Below are positions 34,118-45,679 of a stretch of DNA of 64,000 nucleotides, one piece after another. The notes beneath the pieces were generated by a model. It was not told the origin of the DNA, searched no databases, and saw nothing but the letters and a program-made list of their open reading frames with translations. The stretch is from positions 386,340-450,339 of the forward strand of contig VJWN01000001.1 in assembly GCA_007644065.1 (NCBI GenBank), in the 5' to 3' direction. The DNA comes from Margaritispora aquatica (lineage: Eukaryota > Ascomycota > Leotiomycetes > Helotiales > Discinellaceae). The first letter of the stretch is position 1, and each line of letters opens with the position of its first letter. The position numbers and the translations under genes were made by a program.

Positions 34118-35372
34118 TGATTGTCGATTGGTGGTAGTTCGGATTTCGAGAAGTGGAGGACACGCGACCCCAGAGAGTCTCGAATCATAACCAGCATCGT
34201 TACACATGGGGTTATGGCGCTTTTGATACTTTGTATGAAAGGTTGGAATGGTATTGGTTCATTTCTGTAGATAGGGAATGCAGGAACTAACAAAATTTTG
34301 GAGGCGTACCTTGAACAATTGCGGCTCAGAACACCTCAATAACCACCAACTAACTTTACCTCTTTCAAACCTTTTGTGATTCATCACTAGTGTCGTACAA
34401 TATATGGAACAAGGAGTCATTATCCTTTCCAACATGGTGCATATTATCAAAAATGTACATTTTTCACCCAGATGAATTTTGATGGGAGAACCCGATAACA
34501 TGTGCTTTTGGGAGAGATCAGGCTGTCTCAAATTCAGAGACCAAAGAAAATTTTCCCTCCGACCTTGGGCGATTCACTTCTCCTACAACATGCCACTTGC
34601 GATCTCCTCACTATTTTCATATTTTCCATTTTGATATTTTGGAATTGTAACATCTTGCCAGCGGCCGCCTGCACCGTTACAAATATTGGATCACCGGGGA
34701 AATAAATCGGGTCCGGGTAAGGCCAGGGGTCTAGTCTTGCAGATCCCTGCAGCAGCAGCAAGATGACGACCGACAACCGACGACCATCTCTCATAATCGG
34801 ACTGCTTACTTCATACATAACATTCATTAGTTTTCACTCTGCTTCGGATCATACGGATATTATCGTTCTCGATGATATTAATCATGCCAAAAATATAGGC
34901 TACTCATCGCACCTCCTATTGAGCACCAGCTATAAGTCACAGCCGCGGTTACGGCTTCGGGTCTTCAAAGAAGCTTCTGAGAAATAGATCACGGTAAAGC
35001 CAGGAGCTAAGTCTTTAGGTAGGTGACGGAGTCTCGAACTCATCAATTCATTATCGAAGTTCTAGAGAATATTCTAGCTCTTAGCAAAGCGCACACTTTT
35101 ATTTTCTCAATTTCGTCTTCAATCGACATCATCTTCATCAACAACAATCCTTACCAACCCTCTCGCCGCAACACAATGTCGACGCAATCCACTGCCCGCG
35201 GTCGTATCTGAAACGCCTTGGAACAACAAGTTCTGTTTGTTCTCGATTGAATAGAAGCCATCGGTTCCGCAATACTAGGTGGTGCCACGTAGGGATCGTG
35301 AGATCATAGCCTGTGTCAATCTGTAAATCGTTCTCCGACCTGAACAAACGTCAAACACGGAAAAGGGGAAGC
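34118..35372. other. Intergenic, 5' region of the SIW14-like gene
   Basis: No gene seen. A short upstream ORF lies at 35176-35211 within the likely leader. Confidence 0.5.
35176..35211 (+). promoter_or_regulatory. Possible upstream ORF (11 codons) in the SIW14-like leader
   Basis: Encodes MSTQSTARGRI then TGA, 161 nt before the chosen start codon; the ATG has A at -3 (ACACAATGT), a fair context. Whether the transcript starts upstream of it is unknown. Confidence 0.35.
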
Positions 35373-36386
35373 ATGACGAGCAAAATCAAGAATATCAGCT
35401 CCATTTCGAAGAGAACAACACGTATTTCTAGGGACAATCAAGAAACTATCATCACCGAGTCGACAATGCAACATACGCTGCAAGCACAATCACTTTACAA
35501 GTCTCGAAGCTCAACTCCCGAAGAGCTTGGAAACGGAACCATGGAACTTCAACCATTGAAGAAGTCTTTCCCGTCTTCATACGGTTCCCCTACAATGGAC
35601 ATTGGGATTGACCTCGATGGTATCATTTCCATGTCCACTGACGACATGGGTAATAAAGGTTCGATCCCAAGAAGCTTCCTCGAATATCATATACTAACAC
35701 GCCTCTAGTCTACCAAAGTCCCAAGCAAAGCGCTCAGCTCCCAGTTCTCCTCAACGAAGATGGCCGTCCTTTCAATTTTGGAGTGGTTGCCAATAAAATC
35801 TACCGCAGCAGTATGCCTTCGTCGAAGGAGGAAATCCAACACTTGGAAAGCCTCGGCTTGAAGACCGTTCTGTAAGCTTTGACCATATCCTTTTTTGGTT
35901 ATCAGTCTAACTTTTGGTAGTTCTCTGGTTCAAAAGGATCTCAGTCCAGAATTCCAGCAATTCCTCCATAGGAACTCTATTCGTCACCACGTCGTCGATA
36001 TGCCAGGCACCAAGAAGGATACTATTCCCGAGGCATTCATGGCTTCGATTATGAAGATTGTTCTTGACAAGAGAAACTACCCTATTCTCATTCACTGTAA
36101 TCATGGTAAACATCGCACTGGTTGTGTTGTGGCTGTTTTGAGACATGTGGTTGGGTGGCGTCTTGACCATATCGTCGAGGAGTATCGAGGCTTCGCACAT
36201 CCTAAGATCCGAGAATGTGATATCGAATACATCTCGAAATACCAAGCTTCATCTCTTCGAGGCCTTTTTACCACGAAGGAGAACAACAAGAGAAGAGCTG
36301 CCATCCAAAGCGAGAAGTGGCAACGCATGCTTCTGGTCACTATCTTCATTGTGGCTCTCTGGCTTTTCACTTTGATGTATCTCTAA
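35373..36386 (+). CDS. SIW14-like phosphatase with C-terminal membrane anchor
   Basis: Siw14-type enzymes are atypical dual-specificity phosphatases that act on inositol pyrophosphates. Exons 35373-35649, 35709-35871 and 35921-36386 give 301 aa. The N-terminal 95 residues are disordered and Ser/Thr-rich. The catalytic domain spans roughly 105-255: NFGVVANKIYRSSMPSSKEE, HVVDMPGTKKD, and the active site HCNHGKHRTG, with Cys206 and Arg212. The last 20 residues (RMLLVTIFIVALWLFTLMYL) form a clear tail-anchor-like helix, which budding-yeast Siw14 lacks, so the enzyme is probably membrane-bound. Exon 1 ends at GACATGG before a GTAATA donor. It is convergent with the AIM19-like gene. Confidence 0.88.
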
Positions 36387-36669
36387 TGGGGTGGTTCCTA
36401 ATATTTGGTGTATGGGAGATCTGCATTTTATACTGGTCATGGTCACTAGAAAGTCATCAGCAAGACAGTGCGTCATATTTGCGGATGCAATTGGAGTTTG
36501 GAAAGCAGGGCTTGGATCGGCGCATGAACTGGGTTTCTGTACAAATATTTAATGCATCATTGAGTGGCATAAAGCCATTTCTACAAGCCCATATTCACTA
36601 TTGAACCTTGTGGTCATTAATATTACAGTAGTATTGTACACTTCCAACCCATGTTCATGCTCTGTCCCA

Positions 36670-37153
36670 TCATACTTCATCCTTTTGAGACTCTGCAGAT
36701 CTTCTTCCAAATGCATAAGTCACACCACAGGCAACAGTATTGGCTGCAGCCAACATCATTGCACTACCTCTGGTCAATCCTCTAGCACCGAATGTGCCCC
36801 CCAATCTCGTAGCAAAACCTACGCCTGCAACTTTCCTCCTTCGCGCCAGCAACAGATACAATCCTGACCATGCAGCTGTAATCCCCGCAGAGTCGACGGC
36901 ATAGTCTGAAAGATTTAGATACGTGCTGAAGAGCAGGATGGGCGCAAATGCCATCGGCAGTGGCTTGAAAGGTCGCGCATGGAGAGCTGTGATGAGAGTT
37001 GCTAGGAGGGTAGGTGGGAGCGGAGATTCTGGTGTGGAATTAGTATGGGAATTGTATGTTCTTTAATGTCCAGAATAACTTACTGCCCCAATCCATTGCG
37101 TATGTGATGGCGGATTTCTTAACATTCTGAACTGCTTTTTCCTCTGTAGACAT
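36670..37153 (-). CDS. AIM19-like small mitochondrial membrane protein
   Basis: Exons 37153-37084 and 37028-36670 (GTAAGT donor, CACACCAG acceptor) give 142 aa starting MSTEEKAVQNVKKSAIT. The protein has PLPPTLLATLITALHARPFK, then several short hydrophobic helices (MAFAPILLFSTYLNL, AGITAAWSGLYLLLARRRK, SAMMLAAANTVACGVTYAFG). Order and size resemble the fungal AIM19 family (altered inheritance of mitochondria 19), of unknown biochemical role. The assignment comes from memory of family sequences and should be tested. It is divergent from HLJ1 with only 255 bp between starts. Confidence 0.6.
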
Positions 37154-37408
37154 GATGAGGCTCGGTGGGTAGATTTATATTTCAAATTGTGGAAGAATTG
37201 AGACTCTCTGGTTGTTGTCGTCATTGAGGCTCCTTCCATCTGATAAAGTTGCTGCACGTGACTTCTTATCGAACAAGCCTGGAGATGTGGTCATTGTCCC
37301 GTCTATATGTGAATACTCAACAAATTGCGTCGCAACATCATTAACTGGGACAATTGCGAATCACGGCCATTCCTACGATTGCGACAGGTATTCCCTACAG
37401 ATTGCGCA

Positions 37409-38560
37409 ATGCCCGCAGCGACTGCATCTGGGTCCGACGCGAAAGCCAACGGTACCGCGAAATCGAGGGAGCACAATCAGGGCAATCAAGACAGAAAATA
37501 TACCCCCGAACAGAAGAGCGAAGTCTTGAGGGTGCGAAGATGCCAGCCCACTGCGTTCTATGAAATTCTCAACCTGGAATCTGTGAAGACGACAGTGACC
37601 GACACAGAGATCAAAAAGGCATACCGGAAAATCAGTCTGTTGACGCATCCGGACAAAAATGGACACGAACACGCGGATGAAGTTTTCAAGATGGTGAGCA
37701 GGGCTTTTGGGGTGCTTGGAGATCCAGACAAGAGGGCGAAATACGACAAGTTCGGCGGAGATCCAGACAGCAGATTTGGCGGTGGAGCACCACCACAGAG
37801 CCCTTTCTCTGGCTTCGCGAATAGGGGCGGTCAGAGAGCTGCTAGTGGAGGTGCACAGGCAGGAGGCAATGCGTGGGATGGAGATATCAGTCCTGAGGAG
37901 ATGTTCAATCGCTTCTTTGGAGGAGGTGGTGGTTTCGGTGGCTTTGGAGGTAAGGGTTGTTGAGTGGCTTCTTTATGCAAATACTGACATACATTAGGCG
38001 GTGGCATGTTTGATGCCGGACCACAGTTTGTGTTCAACATGGGAGGAGGTCCTGGGATTCGAGTACATCAATTTGGCGGTGGAAGACCAAGGAGGAGACC
38101 CCGCGATCCCAATGCGCCTGCTGATCCGCCTGCTTCACTTCAAACTACCTTGATGGGACTACTGCCACTACTATTCATTCTTATATTACCTATATTGTCA
38201 TCACTTTTCGGAGGAGAATCATCTGGACCAAGCGTTCCATCAATGCGATTCGATGGTGCCGTACCGCCTCATACCACTCATCGCCATACGCCCCGAATGA
38301 AGGTAGACTACTACTTGAACCCCGTGGATGTGGAAGGGTGGTCGACCTCTCAACTCTCAAAATTGGATCAAAAGGCGGAAATCAATTTTGTACAGAAATT
38401 GAATCTGGAATGTCAAGCCGAGCAAAACGCACAGCAGGAATTATACAATCAAGCTCAAGGATGGTTCTATCAGGATGGGGAAAAGATGCACCAGGCAAGA
38501 AACATGGAGATGAAATCTTGTCGTAGATTGGATGCCATGGGTCTTGGTCGAAGTTATTGA
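37409..38560 (+). CDS. HLJ1: ER-membrane J-protein Hlj1
   Basis: Hlj1 is a tail-oriented Hsp40 on the ER surface that stimulates cytosolic Hsp70 in ER-associated degradation. Exons 37409-37949 and 37998-38560 give 367 aa. The J domain covers about residues 49-117, with HPD at 80-82 (LLTHPDKNG). A Gly/Phe-rich region follows (FNRFFGGGGGFGGFGG; VFNMGGGPG), then a membrane helix around 230-250 (LMGLLPLLFILILPILSSLF) and a C-terminal DUF1977-like lumenal part with YYLNPVDVEGW. The frame is open upstream of the chosen ATG, but the extra residues look non-coding. Confidence 0.92.
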
Positions 38561-39075
38561 GATGTGTCACGCAGGTTGGGTTTCTCTGTACAGTTGGGCA
38601 TAGGGTGTCTCGTTAGAAGCATGGCGTTTGGGAACCAGCATTTGCATGACTAGGAAAGGCTGTGAAGGTGGGTTTCGGATGAGATGCTTGAAAGAAATAA
38701 TAACATAAAGAGTGCCACTATACATAATGTGTCACTTCATTTCACAAAATCATAAAAAGTGAGCTTTGAGTTGTCTATTATGTCATATTGTTGCTCGATG
38801 TTCTCAGATGGCATACCACATGCTTCTCCTATTAATGTCACATTTCTAGCAACGCCAAGCCCAATGTCGAATTTATAAGTTTCAGCTGTACCGAAGCTTC
38901 GAGAGTGATTATCCACAAAAGAGCTTATCGTCTCGCGCTAGTGAATAATCCGCAAGGCCATCACCATTGTCACATAAGGCTGACGATTACACAATACAAT
39001 ACTTTAACATCCGCATCTTACTTGTTCCTCCAAATTATCCGCAATCCATTTGTTCTTGTCAAACCTACCCACAAG

Positions 39076-42000
39076 ATGGATGACAATAATGCTCCTCCGG
39101 TGGATACCCCAGATGCCCCAGATGCGGAGAAGATGGACCAGGTTAGGATGCTTGCAACACTGTTCATGAACGAGTCTAACTATAACAACTAGATCCGAAG
39201 ACGAAGGTTAGAAAAGCTTGCTGGATCTGGCTCTTCTACACCGAAGGCCAAAACTTCGAGCTCAGAAACCGCTGCCGCAACCTCCGCCGACCAGGCAGGC
39301 CCGTCTACGAAACCCAACATCAACACCACCAAGACTCCTACGCCACCTGTAATCAAGGAATCTCCTGTTAGCAAGATCGTCGCAAAGCAACCAAGCGGAA
39401 ATAATGGTGTCGCTGTAAGAACTGATTCCACGACAAACTCTCTAAAACGAGTCGCTGAAGCAGATCCGCAGAATACCCCGCGATCAGCTCCACGAAAACC
39501 TACAGCAGCCTTGAATGATGAAACGATCGAGGATTATGAGAATAGTAAGTGTGCAGTGGTGGGAGGACCAATGTGGTGGCTTGGGTGTCTAGACCATAGA
39601 CAAAGGATGAATAGCACGGCTAACTTGGGCTAGGGACTCTTGGGGAGCTATTCCGTATCACTCTGGATCCAAATCAGATGCGAGATGCAGGGAATCACAA
39701 ACTCATATTTCTGCCAAATTTGCGGCAGGAGTTAGAGGATGAGAAGGCACCTATGAGGCTTACAAAAGATACTCTTGATTCGGCAATTTTAGAAGCAGCT
39801 TCCTCGATTCCACAGCACAAGTCTGTCTTGGACTACCTACTGCCATGTTGGAAGAGGATTACTAAGGCACTAAAGGGGCTGAGAGGGTATGCGAATGCAA
39901 AGGATATCATCCTGAAAGAGGCAAAGCGGTTGTGTATGAGCAATTGCATATTTGCGGCAGAAGTTCCGGAACTCTTTGGGTAAGTTGTCTGATATTGAGT
40001 AGGGGGTTTTGTTGACGAATGTAGCCGTGAACCAAATTCAGCAACGGATCTTCTGACTCCTCATCTACTCCTCGACATAGGAGACGAGAGAGGACTCTGT
40101 ATAGATTTTTTGAATGAACTCTACTCTCGTGTTGACGAGGACGACTCCATCAAGCAAATGATCACAAAGACTGTCATTGATATAAGCTCTAAATTGTCCG
40201 GTATGACAATGAACGATGAGTATAAGCCATATGTTAACGTTAGTTACGTCGATTTTCTGCAATTTAACTACTAATTGTGATCATAGGCCATGAAAATAAT
40301 TTCCGCATATCCAAAATACGTTGCGGCTATCACAGAAGATCCAGCATTCCAAATGGCTGTCTCGGCTCCTGAAATAGAGATGCTTACAATTCTTGGTCCT
40401 TTCTTCAGAATCTCCCCTCTTCAAGCTCAAGTCACCAAAGTCTACTTCTCAGGGCCAACCACTATGGATCAAAGGCATATTCGGAATTCCCAGGAATCTC
40501 TACGGTTGACTCTACAAACTCACCAACGTGATCTACTGGACATCATCAATCGCTTCATTCGGGCTGCTGATATATCAAAGACCCGGACACTAGATTGGTT
40601 TGCTTACATTGTAAATTCAAATCATAAGCGTCGAGCTATGAGACCAGATCCTGCCACTCTATCATCTGATGGATTCCTCATGAACGTCACTGTCATTCTT
40701 GATGGCCTCTGTGAGCCATTCATGGATGCACAATTCTCGAAAGTTGATAGGATCGATGTGAACTATTTGAGGCGGAAACCTCGAGTGGATATCAAGGACG
40801 AAACAAAGCTCAATGCAGACGAGAAGTCCTCGGATGAGTTTTATGCAGTCGAGATTGACGGCAATTCCAACTTTATCTCGGAGGTATTCTTCCTTACTTT
40901 AGCTGCCCATCATTATGGTAGTGAGGCAACGAACGGGATGATGAAGACATTGGATAAGGATATCAAGTACATGAAGGAGAAGATTGCACAGATGGAGGTG
41001 GAACGACCAAAATTCGCCCATGTAAGTCATTTTAGCCCATTCTGGAGTTTTACTAATCTACCATAGTCACCAGTCAATATGGCGAGATTTGAAGAGCAAC
41101 TCAGACGTTTCAATGAAGTATTGGACAAGTCAATGTGCCTCAAGTTGGCTATTGAGGGTGTCCTCCTTGACAAGAATATGCAAGCCAAATCATTAACATT
41201 TATGAGATATGTTACGGTTTGGTTGTTGAGAATCGCAACAAACTCAGATTACAAACCCGAGAAGTCACTCAGCCTTCCTCTGCCAGACGAGCAGCCTGAA
41301 GCATTCAAGTTTCTTCCCGAGTACGTGCTTGAAGACATTGTTGGCAATTTCAACTTCATTTTCCGGTAAGACACTCGATGTTGGCTTCTCTACTCTAGCT
41401 AATTGATGCAGCTTCATGCCGGATGTCATGAGATCAGCTCTCGGTGAGGAGGTGAACGTGCTATGCATCACGTTTCTGACCAATTCCGATTACATCAAAA
41501 ACCCCTACCTAAAGGCAAAACTAGTTTCTATGCTGTTCCATGGAACATGGCCTATACCTATGCGTGCAAAGGGAATTCTTGGAGACTCTTTGACCGGGAC
41601 CAAATTCGCTAACGACCATTTACTTCATGCTTTGATGAAGTTTTACATCGAGGTGGAGTCGACTGGTGCTCACACACAATTTTACGACAAATTCAACATT
41701 CGTTACGAGATATTCTACGTTATCAAGTGTATATGGAGCAACACTGTGTATCGTGACCGCCTTACGCAGGAGAGCAAATCAAACACGGATTTCTTTCTCA
41801 GATTTGTCAATCTTCTGCTAAATGATGCTACTTACGTTCTGGATGAAGCTTTGACGAAATTCCCCAAAATCCACGATCTTCAGGTGGAACTAAAGGATCC
41901 AAGGAGTAATCTTACCGCAGAACAACGGCAGACCAAGGAAGAAGAACTTTCAGCCGCCGAGGGGCAGGCCAGTTCCTACATGCAGCTCACTAACGAGACG

Positions 42001-42678
42001 ATTTCAATGATGAAGTTGTTCACAAAGACCCTGAGCAGCTCATTCACGATGCCTGAGATAGTCGATCGTGTTGCAGCTATGGTTAACTATACTCTTGACA
42101 CAATCGTTGGGCCCAAGTCTAGCAACTTGAAGGTGGACGATCCCAAGAAGTACCAATTTGAGCCAAAGACACTCTTAAGCGAGTTCATCGACATATATCT
42201 CAATCTTGGGGTGTCTGAGAATTTTGTTTCGGCAGTAGCCCGCGATGGACGCTCCTACAAGCCAGTCAACTTCGACAGTGCTTCTCGAGTAGCCGAGCGA
42301 TACAGTCTTAAATCAGCAGACCAGATGAAGACATGGGAGCAGCTAAAAGCTCGCTTCAAGGCTGCAAAGGAGTTGGATGATCAAGATGAAGAGGATTACG
42401 AGGATGCACCAGACGAGTATCTAGATCCTCTTCTGGCGACCCTGATGACCGATCCTGTTATATTGCCAATGAGCAAACAGGTAGTGGACCGAAGCACGAT
42501 CCGCAGTCACTTGCTGAGTGATCCACACGATCCCTTTAATAGACAGCCTATGAAGATTGAGGACGTGGTGGAGGATACGGAATTGAAAAATAAAATCAAT
42601 GAGTGGAGGCTAGAAATGAAGCAAAAGGCCAAAGCTGCAAAGGAAAATGCGACCAAGATGGACACTACTGAGGGTTAG
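39076..42678 (+). CDS. UFD2: Ubiquitin chain elongation factor E4, Ufd2
   Basis: Ufd2 is a U-box E4 ligase that extends ubiquitin chains on Cdc48 clients. Seven exons: 39076-39141, 39193-39544, 39634-39979, 40025-40238, 40287-41021, 41067-41365 and 41412-42678; total 1092 aa. A disordered N-terminus (to about residue 140) is followed by the large armadillo-like core (TLGELFRITLD onward; SPVNMARFEEQLRRFN; FMPDVMRSALG). The C-terminal U-box is at about 1007-1075 (YLDPLLATLMTDPVILP ... HDPFNRQPMKIEDV). A Lys-rich tail follows. Exon 1 encodes just 22 residues and is easily missed. Every junction keeps phase. UFD2 and HLJ1 both serve ER-associated degradation and are adjacent here, perhaps by chance. 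Confidence 0.96.
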
Positions 42679-43351
42679 GTTCTAGGGATTGTTGCATATC
42701 AGGCGTAAAAGTGGTTGGCATTGGAGTTTGTGAGTGATGGGTCATGAGGCATTGCGGGTGGAAAATATTGCTTTGTGTGCCTCCCCCACATCAGGCTATC
42801 TTTGGGTCTGCAAGTGTGGCGATATAAGATCAATGAAATTGTATCTCAAGCATAGATTTTGGTCTGCTTATTGACCTCGTGTGTGAAGTCACATTCTTGA
42901 TACGACTTGAACTTTCTCGAGGATTTTAATTTCTGTTTTTATGTGATTTCTTAGCTCTCGATCCAGACACTGTACAGTGTTACGCCACTTCTTTCATGTG
43001 CAGTGTAGCTTCAACAACTGCCGGTATATGCTACAGAGCTGATGTCTCAACTGTAGAGAGTCATGTTTTTACATGTCGTCAATTTTCGTTTGCCAATGTT
43101 CACTTGTCAAACTGACTCGGTAATAGTTATCCCGGCAGCCGAGTAGAAGTGGGATAAATCAACCCACGACACCTGTGTTCAAATCCTGTCCTGATAGTGA
43201 TCACATGAGAGCTTGACCTGTTTCTGTCATCACCTACCATCGTTTCAATAACGTTTGAACAAGCGGGGGGATATCTATTGCTATAACACAACTTACGACA
43301 TAGTTTCCAAACAGCAAACCTTTATCACATTCACATTCACCTACCTACATC
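42679..43351. other. Intergenic, UFD2 3' flank and cyclase promoter
   Basis: No gene. A tRNA-like GTTCAAATCC string near 43180 was examined and rejected. Confidence 0.5.
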
Positions 43352-44862
43352 ATGGCATCACAAACCTCCCAAGACCTCGCCCTAACCCTAGAGAAGCCAG
43401 AGGACGACACAAGATACGATGTTTCCATCTATGACACCCCCTTCGCCAAACTCCCCAACGCGAAGCGAGTCTGGATCGGATCGCCTTCGTCAGCACTCGA
43501 AGGCAAAGGTTCGTTCGCACTCTCAACACCAACATCACAATCACAAGCTGACCCCTTCCACCAGGTCGCTTATCCCTCTTGACGCCTTCCATCGTCTCCG
43601 CAGCCGCAGCTTCGGAGATCAAAACCGGCATCCGCGTTGGTCTCGGCTGGGACATGACGAAGTTGGAGTATTCGCAGTTCGGGCGCCAGAAGTGCGGACA
43701 TGCGATTATCCCGTTGATAGGGCCTGGTGGGAGCGGGTATGGTGCTTGTTTTGATGATGCGTATTCGATGAATCCACGTGAGCTATAATGTCCCTGGTTC
43801 TCGGTTATTTCGTGTGTTGTGTGTGTATGGATTGAGTAGCTGACGAGATGATGGCTATCAGAACAGAGTAGTCAGTGGGATGGGTTTAGGCATTACTCGC
43901 AGCCTCGTAAGCCGAAAGATCCCTCGACGTCGACGGATAGAGTATTCTATGGTGGGACGAGTAAGTCTGAGATCGTGGATACGGCGAACCATAGAATTGG
44001 GCTTCAGCACTGGGCTAGTGAGGGCATAGCAGGTGAGTCCTCCTATCCATGAGCCATCACTTCCACCCGTCACTCAAGCCCAAAATTTTCACACCTCTAA
44101 CAAAGCCATCCACCAGGCCGCGGCATCCTCCTGGACTACACTCTCTACGCCGCTCTCCAAACACCCCCAATAAGGTACTCCACCTTCTCCACGCACAGCA
44201 TCCCCTTCAGAACCATCCAGGCAATGCTCACTCACTTCCGCGTCCAACCCAAGAAAGGCGACATCTTATTCATCCGCACCGGCGTGATCCCCGAGTGGGA
44301 CTCCTGGAGCGACACGCAGAAGCAAGAGTATGCCGCGCTGAAGGAGCCCCAACATGCGGGCGTGGAAGCCAGTCTCGAGTTGTTGGAGTGGCTCTGGGAT
44401 AGCGGCTTTGCGGCTGTGGCTGGGGATGCGATTTCGTGGGAGGTGAGTTGTGTTCTGAGTTTCGAGTTTTGAGTTTTGATGGCTTTATTTGGCGTGATGT
44501 GGAGAACGGTGTTGTGTTGTGTTGTGTTAATTTATATTTTGTTTCGGAGAAAGTTTGAGATAGATGCTAACCATCTATGATTGTAATATAGGTCTTTCCA
44601 ACTCCCGGCGAGGTGTCAATGCATGAATATCTGCTCGCAGGCTGGGGAATGCCAATCGGTACGTCAATCACTCACACTCCACTCTCCATGCCACAACACA
44701 GCTAACCCCCCACCTCCCATATCAACAGGCGAGCTATTCGACCTCGAAGCCCTCTCCAAAACCTGTCAAGAGCTCAACACATACAGTTTCTTCCTCACAT
44801 CGATGCCACTGAACATGCCAGGCGGCGTGAGCAGTCCTCCGTGCGCCATGGCGATCTTCTGA
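43352..44862 (+). CDS. Cyclase-family hydrolase (kynurenine formamidase-like fold)
   Basis: Six exons: 43352-43508, 43565-43777, 43862-44032, 44117-44442, 44592-44658 and 44729-44862; total 355 aa. The protein matches the fungal 'putative cyclase' family, metal-dependent hydrolases related to bacterial KynB. Recognisable parts are TGIRVGLGWDMTKLEY, the WDGFRHYSQP segment in place of the classical metal-binding HxGTHxD-type site, GRGILLDY, KGDILFIRTGVIPEWDSW and VAGDAISWEVFPTP. The end MPGGVSSPPCAMAIF is typical. The substrate is unknown; many relatives sit in catabolic or secondary-metabolite settings, but no cluster is visible here. Intron 1 has a weak GTTCGT donor, chosen because it restores frame into exon 2. 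Confidence 0.85.
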
Positions 44863-45679
44863 GCGTAGGTAAGGGCAGCCTCAAGTACGATGATGGGCTG
44901 GTGGGCCGTGTAAGGCGGGAGGCAAGATAGAGTTTTCGAATACACGTTTCTGACTGCAACCATCAAAACGGCTCGGGAAGTGATTCGTCAACTAGTGATG
45001 AGGTGGTTGGTCCTTCGTTGGTTGCAGGGTATCGTGGAGAGGAGAGGATGGCGGAAGAATGCTTCCTGTTCTTACGTGTATGAGAGATCATCAATGATTG
45101 CCATTAAGAGCCAATCGATATTTCCAGCTCCAAGACAATCATCCAGTAAGGTCGAGATATACTCAGATCTTGTAGATATTTCTTCATCATATTAACCCTT
45201 CAACAATAGCTGAAATCCCGAACAAGCCTCACACCATCAAAGCGCCAACATATAGATTCCATTTGTCTTTGTCATTCAGTAATAAATCTTCACATGCCGT
45301 CGTGTATCTACTTTTCTCATAAGCCCATGAAGAGGCCCCATTATCCACCCGGAACCAAACCAAACCACCAACGCCAACAATATGCCCAAACGCCGCTTGC
45401 AGTGCTACAATGTCCTTCCAGTTTGTAAATATACTACGCTGATTTTGGATGAATCCAAATATAAAAATTGTAATCATTTGCCACCAAGATGGCAAGATGA
45501 TGAATGAATTAAATGATGTGCAAGCAATGCATGTAAACAGCGATCCAGCTCCATCGGTCGGGTATCTTGAGCGGCCGTTAAAATAAGATTGTTTCTTGTT
45601 GAATTCTTGCATCTATGCTGATTATCGTATTGTTCTCTTTCTTATTTGAAGTCAATAAATGAATTTTCTTTCTTTTTCT
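44863..45679. other. Intergenic between convergent genes
   Basis: A 127-codon minus-strand frame at 45612-45229 lacks family features and is probably 3' flank. Nothing else seen. Confidence 0.5.

Noticed and set aside
35655..35672. GGTTCGATCCC, a match to the tRNA B box
   Set aside because: It lies inside an intron of the SIW14-like gene and the flanks do not form a T-arm or an acceptor stem.
43140..43205. tRNA-like string with GTTCAAATCC and a GTGGG/CCCAC hairpin
   Set aside because: No acceptor stem pairs, the hairpin loop has nine bases and the T-stem does not pair.
45229..45612. 127-codon minus-strand frame downstream of the zinc-finger gene
   Set aside because: Composition and lack of motifs suggest intergenic sequence between convergent genes; no splice support.
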